Origin: Oscillospiraceae bacterium
Lineage (GTDB): Bacteria > Bacillota > Clostridia > Oscillospirales > Acutalibacteraceae
Direction of reading: 5' to 3'
Assembly (NCBI GenBank): GCA_031288555.1
Contig: JAITRE010000001.1
Location: 26,763-90,762, forward strand
DNA length: 64,000 nt
The position numbers were made by a program, and so were the translations under genes. Numbering within the stretch: position 1 is the stretch's first letter; the number at the start of each line of letters is the position of its first letter. Shown one piece after another: positions 57,813-64,000 of the stretch. Below the pieces are notes generated by a model. The model was not told the origin of the DNA, made no database searches, and saw only the letters and a program-made list of their open reading frames with translations.

Positions 57813-59450
57813 TTAGAATTTACACGATATAGCACTGGCTGTTTTTCCACAAATTCTAAAGTTTTTCAACTGCTTTAGTGCAAAAAAAATCTTTTCCTTA
57901 GGAATTTCAACCAGTGTTTTTTTATCGAATATTTTAATTTTTCCAATTTCTTCTAAATTTAATTGTGTTTTATTTATAATAGCCCTGACTACAGAATTGC
58001 AATCTACATTATTTAATTTTCCAACGTTTATTGAAATATTTTCAAAAATTTTGTTATTCTTAGTGTATTTTCTATTATTTCTAAAATTTCTCTCCGGAAT
58101 ATTTCTTTCAAACGTAAAGCATTTTATAGGCTTTAAATCTTTTAATATTTTATCTTTTTCTTTAAAAAAGTTTTTAAGAACTACCGATGCTATTAAAATT
58201 GGGTCATATCCTTTTTCTATTAAGTTTTTAGTCATTTTATGATACTGGTCTTTATTTGTTTCATCTTTCAATTGTTCTTCTATGAATGATAAGTTATTTT
58301 TATACTGGGCTTTTAGAATATCTTCAATTTTTGGAAGCTTTTTTTCTTTTATAGTGGATTTTATAAGTCTGCACACCCTAATAAGCGAATCTACCTGTGT
58401 TTTTCCACTGCAAATTGTAATAGCCTCTCCCGACTTGCCAGCCCTTCCTGTTCTTCCTATTCTGTGAACATAATATTCAATATTTTGCGGTATGTCAAAA
58501 TTTACAACGTAGTCAACATCATTTACATCGATTCCTCTGGCAGCAACATCAGTTGCAACTAAAATTTTTGTTTGCCCAGATTTAAACGACTTCATCACGC
58601 TACTTCGTTGGTTTTGTTGCATATCTCCGTGAAGCCCAATTGCTTCAAAGTTATTTGTTTTAAGAAACTCACTAATGCAATCAACCATTTTTTTAGTGTT
58701 ACAAAAAACAATAGACAGTTTTGGCTGATAATATAAAAGCAATAATTTTAAACATTCTGCTTTTTTACCAATTGGTACATTGTAATAATACTGGCAAATA
58801 CTTTCTACTGTAGTTTTGTTTCTGCTTATTTCTATGAGTTTTGGGTCTTTTTGAAATTTTTTTGTAAGTTTTAAAATTTCTATTGGCATAGTTGCTGAAA
58901 ATAAAATAGTTTGCTTTTCGTCTGGTGCATTCAGAAGAATTTTTTCAATATCTTCTCTAAAACCCATGCTTAGCATTTCGTCAGCTTCATCAAGAACCAC
59001 CATTTTAAGATTATTAAGCTTCAAAGTTCTTTTTTTTAAATGGTCTATAATTCTGCCGGGTGTTCCCACCACTATGTTAGAAGTTTTTAATTTAAAAATT
59101 TGTTTTTCTATAGGGGATCCGCCATATATATTAGCGACTACAACGTTTTTTTTAAATTTTGAAAGTTTTAAAATTTCATGTGTGGCCTGCATAGTTAGTT
59201 CTCGAGTTGGGCATATTATTAATACTTGAACTTTATCTTTGTTTTCTTCTTTTATTAATTCAATCGCCGGTATAGAAAAAGCGAGAGTTTTCCCTGTTCC
59301 TGTTTGAGATTTTCCTAATACGTCATGACCTTCTATTATTATGGGTATTGCTTTTTTTTGAATTTCTGTTGTTTCTGTAAAACCCATACTATCTATAGCA
59401 AGTTGTATTTCTTGCGAAAGCTTGAGTTTTTCGAATGATATTTGACTCAT
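57813..59450 (-). CDS. DEAD-box RNA helicase with DbpA-type RNA-binding tail
   Basis: 545 residues. Motifs: Q motif region MGFTETTEIQKKAIP, SQTGTGKTLAF (I), PTRELTMQ (Ia), TPGRIIDH (Ib), VLDEADEML (II), SATMP (III), TDVAARGIDV (V), HRIGRTGRAGKSG (VI). The C-terminal ~75 residues (INVGKLNNVDCNSVVRAI onwards) fit the DbpA/CsdA RNA-binding fold, so it belongs to the DeaD/CshA group acting in ribosome assembly or cold response. ATG 59450 has AAAGGAGC 4 nt upstream; the frame opens 9 codons earlier. Confidence 0.93.
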   Translation of the reverse strand: MSQISFEKLKLSQEIQLAIDSMGFTETTEIQKKAIPIIIEGHDVLGKSQTGTGKTLAFSIPAIELIKEENKDKVQVLIICPTRELTMQATHEILKLSKFKKNVVVANIYGGSPIEKQIFKLKTSNIVVGTPGRIIDHLKKRTLKLNNLKMVVLDEADEMLSMGFREDIEKILLNAPDEKQTILFSATMPIEILKLTKKFQKDPKLIEISRNKTTVESICQYYYNVPIGKKAECLKLLLLYYQPKLSIVFCNTKKMVDCISEFLKTNNFEAIGLHGDMQQNQRSSVMKSFKSGQTKILVATDVAARGIDVNDVDYVVNFDIPQNIEYYVHRIGRTGRAGKSGEAITICSGKTQVDSLIRVCRLIKSTIKEKKLPKIEDILKAQYKNNLSFIEEQLKDETNKDQYHKMTKNLIEKGYDPILIASVVLKNFFKEKDKILKDLKPIKCFTFERNIPERNFRNNRKYTKNNKIFENISINVGKLNNVDCNSVVRAIINKTQLNLEEIGKIKIFDKKTLVEIPKEKIFFALKQLKNFRICGKTASAISCKF

Positions 59451-59872
59451 TTTTGCTCCTTTTTGTAAAATTTGCAAAACATTAAAAGTGTTTTGCTTTT
59501 TGAAGGGTTTAATGATACAATACTACTGTAGGCTTAATTTAGTTTTTGCTATAAATTGTTATTTATTTAAGCTAGTGTAATTTATTTATTTTTAATATTT
59601 AAAATAAATTTTTGTTGTAAATCGAAATTTTATTTAACTTTTAGTTTTTGTTTTTCATTAAATTTAAAACAATAAAACTTAAATTTTTATTGTTTTGAAA
59701 TTTATCTTAAAAATTTTTTAATGAATTACTTTTTTATTTTAGCATAAAAGATAAAACTTCTGCAATGTCATATAAATTTAGATAATAAAATTTGGCAAAA
59801 TGCTTAATAAAATTAAGTTAAGTTGTTTTTTAGAGGTGAATTGTGATTATTTTTAAAAAAATAAAAAAATTA
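59451..59872. other. Gene-free leader region before tRNA-Leu
   Basis: AT-rich, holds the promoters of the DEAD-box gene (minus) and of tRNA-Leu (plus). No gene recognised. Confidence 0.35.
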
Positions 59873-59959
59873 GCGGGTATGGCGGAATTGGCAGACGCGT
59901 GCGGTTCAGGTCCGTATGAAAGAAATTTCTTACAGGTTCAACTCCTGTTACCCGCACCA
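59873..59959 (+). tRNA. tRNA-Leu (CAG anticodon)
   Basis: 87 nt with a long variable arm and encoded CCA. Acceptor GCGGGTA/TACCCGC; anticodon stem TGCGG/CCGTA with loop TTCAGGT gives CAG (reads CUG); variable arm GAAAGAAATTTCTT; T arm ACAGG-TTCAACT-CCTGT. Confidence 0.95.
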
Positions 59960-60108
59960 TGAACGCTGTTTTATAACTAATTTTTAGGATTATTGTATTT
60001 ATTTTTAAAATTAACAAATGTTTATACGCAAACTGTTGTTTTTTGTTTGTTTAAATTTTAATAGTTTCAAGAAATTGCTGCTTATTAAAACAGAAAAGAG
60101 GTAGAATA

Positions 60109-60891
60109 ATGCCGAAGGTGTCTCTTATTTCTTATACAAAAGAAAGTGAGTTACTTGTTGCATTAGCCGCTAAGCTTTGTTACTCTGCTGACAGAATAAG
60201 CGATTTAAAAAAAAATTTTAATAAAGAAAATTCAGAAAAGTTTTTAAATATGTTATTAGAACTTGGGCACGAAAGCCCATTAGAACATGCTAGTTTTACT
60301 TTCGCAATAGAAAATGTTTCAAGAGCTTTGCTCGCGCAGATAACGAGGCACCGTATCGCTTCTTTTAGTGTTCAGAGTCAGCGATACGTAAATGAAGACA
60401 ATTTTTCTTATGTTGTACCTCCTGAAATAGAAAAGTCTTTAGATGCTAAAGAAGAGTTTGTAAAAGCTATGAAGGAATGTAAAGAACACTATCTTAAATT
60501 GTCGTCTATTTTGAGCAATATTCATAAAAAAAATTTAATTGCAAATGGTAAAAGCAAAAGTGTTGCAAGCGAAACTGCTAGAAAAATGGCTATAGAAGAT
60601 GCAAGGTTTGTTTTGCCAAACGCTTGCACAACCAAAATGTTTTGCACCTTTAATGCAAGAAGTCTTATGAATTTTTTCAAAAGACGCCTTTGTAATCGCG
60701 CGCAATGGGAGATTCGCAATCTTGCAATTTTAATGTTGAAGTCTGTTTTAAAAGTTGCGCCTATTTTGTTTTCAAAAATAGGGCCGAGTTGTGTTTTTGA
60801 CAATTGTTGTGAGGGGAAAATGTCTTGTGGAAAACAAGTTGATGTAAAAAAGTTTTTTTTAGAGCTTGCTACTGAAAAACAAAATTTTTAG
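60109..60891 (+). CDS. thyX: Flavin-dependent thymidylate synthase ThyX
   Basis: 260 residues. The ThyX signature RHRIASFSVQSQRY (FAD and dUMP binding) is intact, preceded by GHESPLEHASFTF and followed by DARFVLPNACTTKM and FFKRRLCNRAQWEIR. It makes dTMP from dUMP using methylene-tetrahydrofolate as carbon donor and FADH2 as reductant, so no separate dihydrofolate reductase is strictly needed. A cysteine cluster near the C-terminus (CVFDNCCEGKMSCG) is common in clostridial homologues. AAAAGAGGTAG precedes ATG 60109. ThyA was not seen in the window. Confidence 0.95.
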   Translation: MPKVSLISYTKESELLVALAAKLCYSADRISDLKKNFNKENSEKFLNMLLELGHESPLEHASFTFAIENVSRALLAQITRHRIASFSVQSQRYVNEDNFSYVVPPEIEKSLDAKEEFVKAMKECKEHYLKLSSILSNIHKKNLIANGKSKSVASETARKMAIEDARFVLPNACTTKMFCTFNARSLMNFFKRRLCNRAQWEIRNLAILMLKSVLKVAPILFSKIGPSCVFDNCCEGKMSCGKQVDVKKFFLELATEKQNF

Positions 60892-61090
60892 GTATCACTA
60901 ATCGTAAACGTTAAAGTTTAAAGTTATTTTAAAAATTAAATTTAAAAAACTTTATTTTATTTTTTGTTTCGAATTTTAAGTTTTTAAATAATTTAAATGA
61001 AGTTTTCAAAAAGTATTGCTTTTGGAAAGAGTTTATTTATGATTTTTTTGTTTTTAACAGGAAATTGTAAAAAAGGAGAAGATATTTACT

Positions 61091-62821
61091 GTGAGAAAAA
61101 AAATAGGGATTAAAAAACTTTTTTCTTATTATAAGCCGTATAAAAAATTGTTATTTATTGATTTATTTATTTCTGCTTTTACTGGTTTGCTAGTTGTAGG
61201 AGCTTCTTCTGCAATTTTATATGTAAAAGATTTAGTTATCAAAATGGAAAAAGAAGAAGCTTTTAAAGTTATTGTTGTTTTAATGGCAGTAATACCATTT
61301 TATTTTGCTTTAATTTATTTTTGTGATTATTTTATAATTTGTTATGGTCATATTATTGGTGCCAAAATAGAAAAAGATATGAAATTAGAACTTTTTTCCC
61401 ACCTTCAAACGATGCCACTTAGTTTTTACGACAATAAAAAAACAGGGAAACTTGTTTCGAGATTTACCACAGATTTAGACAATATAAGTGATTTTTTACA
61501 TGACATGCCCGAAGATGTTGTTATTTTCGGAATAAGGTTAATTGGAACATTTACTATATTGTTTTTTTTCAACAAAACAATTTCTTTAATAACTATCTCA
61601 ATTATAATGTTTATTGTGATAATTTCTTTATATTTTATTCCCAAAATTCACAGAGCTTTTGTTAAAAATAATGAAGAAAATTCTAAAATAAATTCTCAAA
61701 TAGACGAAAGTTTATCAGGAATAAAAATAGTAAAATCTTTTTCTAATGAAAAAATAGAGATAGAAAAATTTAAAAAAGCTAATGAGAATTTTGTAAAAAG
61801 AAAAAAAATTTCAATCAAGATTTTTAGCAAATTTTATTCTTTAACCGCTTCATGTGTTTTGTCTATTATTCCTACAATAGTTATTTTGTCACTTTTTTTA
61901 ATTAACAAGGGTTTTATGTCTGTTGATGACCTTGTAACATATATAGTTTACGCCGATCTTATCATAGCCCCCATACATGGAATTATTTCTATTGTTGAAC
62001 AGTTTCAAAAAAGTATGGCTGGTTATCAACGTTTTTCAGACATTTTATCTGTAAAATCTTTTGTTGACTCTAAAAACGCGGTAGAGCTTACAGATGTTAA
62101 AGGTGATATAATATTTAAAAATGTTTCTTTTAATTACAAACCTAAAGGAGAAGCTATTTTTTCGAATCTTAATTTAAACATAAAGGCAGGAGAGTATATA
62201 GCTTTAGTAGGATCTTCCGGAGCTGGAAAGTCTACTCTTTGCAGTTTAATTCCAAGATTTTATGAAACTTCAAGCGGCTCTATAACATTAGATGGTGTGA
62301 ATGTGCAAGATATTAAAATGAAGAGTTTGAGAAAAAATATAGGATTTGTTATGCAAGATACTTATCTTTTTGCAGATACTATAAAGGCGAATATAAGTTA
62401 TGGAAATCCTGATAGTACAGATGAAGAAATTGTTTTAGCCGCAAAACACGCTTGGGCTCATGATTTTATAATGAGTTTTCCAAATGGGTACAACACTTAT
62501 ATTGGTCAAAGAGGATCTAAGCTTTCGGGCGGTCAAAAGCAACGTTTAGCTATTGCGAGAGTATTTTTAAAGAATCCTCCCATTCTTATATTTGATGAAG
62601 CAACGTCAGCACTCGACCTTCAAAGCGAAAAATACGTTCATGAATCAATGGAAAAATTATCGAAAGGAAGAACTACAATAGTAATTGCCCACAGGCTTTC
62701 TACTATAAAAAAAGCTAAAAGAATACTAGTTTTAACAAATAAAGGAATAGTTGAACAAGGCAATCACGATGAATTGTTAGCAAAAAAAGGTGTTTATTAT
62801 GAACTTTCAAATTTAATGTAG
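61091..62821 (+). CDS. ABC exporter, MsbA/MDR type (fused membrane and ATPase domains)
   Basis: 576 residues: six-span membrane domain (1-320) and ATPase domain with Walker A LVGSSGAGKSTLCSL, Q-loop VMQDTYLF, signature LSGGQKQRLAIARVF, Walker B ILIFDEATSALD and switch IVIAHRL. No N-terminal C39 peptidase domain, so it is not the PCAT type that processes double-Gly leaders. It acts as a homodimer exporting lipid, peptide or drug; substrate unknown. GTG 61091 follows AAAGGAG. Confidence 0.92.
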   Translation: MRKKIGIKKLFSYYKPYKKLLFIDLFISAFTGLLVVGASSAILYVKDLVIKMEKEEAFKVIVVLMAVIPFYFALIYFCDYFIICYGHIIGAKIEKDMKLELFSHLQTMPLSFYDNKKTGKLVSRFTTDLDNISDFLHDMPEDVVIFGIRLIGTFTILFFFNKTISLITISIIMFIVIISLYFIPKIHRAFVKNNEENSKINSQIDESLSGIKIVKSFSNEKIEIEKFKKANENFVKRKKISIKIFSKFYSLTASCVLSIIPTIVILSLFLINKGFMSVDDLVTYIVYADLIIAPIHGIISIVEQFQKSMAGYQRFSDILSVKSFVDSKNAVELTDVKGDIIFKNVSFNYKPKGEAIFSNLNLNIKAGEYIALVGSSGAGKSTLCSLIPRFYETSSGSITLDGVNVQDIKMKSLRKNIGFVMQDTYLFADTIKANISYGNPDSTDEEIVLAAKHAWAHDFIMSFPNGYNTYIGQRGSKLSGGQKQRLAIARVFLKNPPILIFDEATSALDLQSEKYVHESMEKLSKGRTTIVIAHRLSTIKKAKRILVLTNKGIVEQGNHDELLAKKGVYYELSNLM

Positions 62822-63038
62822 ATATTAAATATATTTTGTAAAAATGTTTTTAATTTTTAACTAAGCTTTGTATTTTGTTTTTAAAGAGTGAATATTAATT
62901 TGTTTTAAAGTTAAAATTTTTAAAAGTTGTTTTATTTTTTAGATCACGACTGTATAGTTTATTTATTCTACTATAAAATTTTATATAGACAATTTAAAGT
63001 GAATTTATTGTGGTTTTTTTCTTAAAGGAGGGCTTTTT

Positions 63039-63581
63039 GTGATATGTGTTTTTTTAGCGGATGGTTTTGAGGAAATTGAAGCTTTTACAACAATCGATAT
63101 ATTGCGACGCGCTAAAATAAACGTCAAATCCGTTGGAATAGGAAATAAATTCGTAACAGGTGCTCATGATATAGTTGTTGTTGCTGACAAAAGTGAAACT
63201 CAAATTAATTTTCAAGATTTGGAAGGCTTAGTTCTTCCTGGGGGAATGCCAGGTACTGTTAACTTAGAGACTTCTAGTTTTGTAAAAGAAGCTATAAATT
63301 TATGTGTTTCAAAAAACTTATTAATTGCAGCAATCTGTGCTGCTCCTTCTATACTTGGACACATGGGATTTCTTGAAGGAAAGACCGCCACTTGCTATCC
63401 TGGCTTTGAACAAGAACTAACAAAGGCTAATGTTTCAAAACTCAGCGTTTGCAAAGATTCAAATATTATAACGGCAAGAGGTCCTGGAAGCGCTTTTGAT
63501 TTTGCCCTTGAAATTGTAAAAAGCGTTAAGGAAGAAAGTCTGATAGATTCCATTAAATCTAGCATTTGTTTGTTTGATTAA
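63039..63581 (+). CDS. DJ-1/PfpI family protein
   Basis: 180 residues: LADGFEEIEAFTTIDILRRA near the start with the conserved Glu, GLVLPGGMPGT, and the nucleophile elbow AAICAAPSILG with cysteine (about residue 100), as in DJ-1/YajL. These proteins act on glyoxal-derived or oxidative damage, but exact activity is not certain from sequence. GTG 63039 follows AAAGGAGGG. Confidence 0.9.
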   Translation: MICVFLADGFEEIEAFTTIDILRRAKINVKSVGIGNKFVTGAHDIVVVADKSETQINFQDLEGLVLPGGMPGTVNLETSSFVKEAINLCVSKNLLIAAICAAPSILGHMGFLEGKTATCYPGFEQELTKANVSKLSVCKDSNIITARGPGSAFDFALEIVKSVKEESLIDSIKSSICLFD

Positions 63582-63736
63582 TTATTTAAGTTAGTGTTAA
63601 TTTACATTATATATTTTTGTTTTATTATTTTAGATAAGAGTATTTTAAAATTTTTAATATAAGTAATTATTTTTTACTTAAAGTGTTTTTATGAATAATT
63701 TATTATTTGTGTTTTATTTAACAAAATAACACAAGA

Positions 63737-64000
63737 TTAAACTATAAGCCCAATTTTATTTTTTACTTTTTTAAATACTTTATCCGAAATTATACTTGCT
63801 TTTTCACTATTTTTCTTTATAAAATCTTTTATTTCTTCTTTGTTCCTTGAAAATTCTTTAAACTTTTTTTGAATTGGTTCTAATTCTTCATATACAGCAT
63901 TAGCAACCGCTTCTTTAAAGTACCCATAACCTTTCTTTAAAAATTTTAACTCTATTTCTGAATCAGTTTTATTTGTGGCACAAGAGTAAATTGTCATTAA
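63737..64000 (-). CDS. trpS: Tryptophanyl-tRNA synthetase, C-terminal part (cut by window edge)
   Basis: The last 87 codons of a gene that runs off the right edge (frame open to the end). IYSCATNKTDSEIELKFLKK, then GYGYFKEAVANAV, LEPIQKKFKEF and SEKASIISDKVFKKV match the end of bacterial TrpRS. The catalytic half is outside the window. Convergent with the DJ-1 gene. Confidence 0.88.
   Translation of the reverse strand, partial: LMTIYSCATNKTDSEIELKFLKKGYGYFKEAVANAVYEELEPIQKKFKEFSRNKEEIKDFIKKNSEKASIISDKVFKKVKNKIGLIV

Noticed and set aside
61091..62821. Leader-peptide-processing ABC transporter for the giant protein
   Set aside because: The exporter lacks the C39 peptidase domain and is 16 kb away; no link can be shown.

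Overview
The window is an AT-rich chromosome segment of a spore-forming Firmicute. It carries a nearly complete spoIIIA operon, spoVAD, a SpoVB-like flippase, RNase Y, RicT, a PcrA helicase, a DnaD-domain/DnaI-type loader pair and an ECF transporter T component. Gene content and several protein details (for example the long insert early in PcrA) fit Clostridia, probably the Oscillospirales side; this is judged from memory, not from a search. Large gene-free AT-rich gaps, broken-up operons (spoVAD, ecfT, ftsY and parAB without usual partners) and missing neighbours (no recF or yaaA between dnaN and gyrB, no rpmH-rnpA next to dnaA) suggest a reduced, rearranged, possibly host-associated genome.

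Layout. 1-4.5 kb: spoIIIAA (end only) to spoIIIAH, plus strand, followed by a cluster of DnaA-box-like motifs and a long hairpin. 4.9-15.7 kb: mostly minus-strand genes (spoVAD, a 50-residue membrane protein, rny, dCMP deaminase, yqeK, ftsY, an alpha/beta hydrolase, parB, parA), with one plus-strand tyrosine phosphatase. A degenerate parS-like site lies upstream of parA. 15.7-18.1 kb: a 2.3 kb desert, then ecfT. 18.9-38.7 kb: a leftward run holding pcrA, dnaI, a dnaD-domain gene, spoVB-like, glyA, ricT, holB, an Orn/Lys/Arg decarboxylase-family gene, gyrA, gyrB, a small zinc-ribbon membrane protein, dnaN and dnaA. The dnaA-dnaN gap (37065-37411) is a well-formed oriC: an array of TTTTCAACA-type boxes, a short GC patch, five DnaA-trio triplets and an AT-rich unwinding stretch.

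Right of the origin genes run mainly rightward: pyrE, a HU gene, a small integral membrane protein, mfd, glyS, two tiny membrane proteins, two half-size TauE/SafE (TSUP) proteins, a ComEA-like protein, tRNA-Leu, thyX, an ABC exporter and a DJ-1 family protein. Minus-strand exceptions are a 1470-residue protein, a PP2C/SpoIIE-type phosphatase, ackA, a DEAD-box helicase and trpS (cut by the window end). Gene orientation therefore flips at the origin, as expected for replication co-orientation.

The most unusual gene is the 1470-residue protein at 40586-44998. Its first ~90 residues look like a Nif11-type leader ending in a double-glycine motif. It continues through a hydrophobic patch and a charged low-complexity region into two formin-FH1-like polyproline runs (12 and 8 prolines), followed by about 1000 residues of mostly helical sequence of unknown fold. 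This is a candidate secreted effector that could act on host actin/profilin if the organism is intracellular; that role is inference. Functionally, many other genes serve chromosome replication and segregation (dnaA, dnaN, gyrAB, holB, dnaI, dnaD, HU, parABS), one-carbon and dTMP supply (glyA, dCMP deaminase, thyX) and sporulation.
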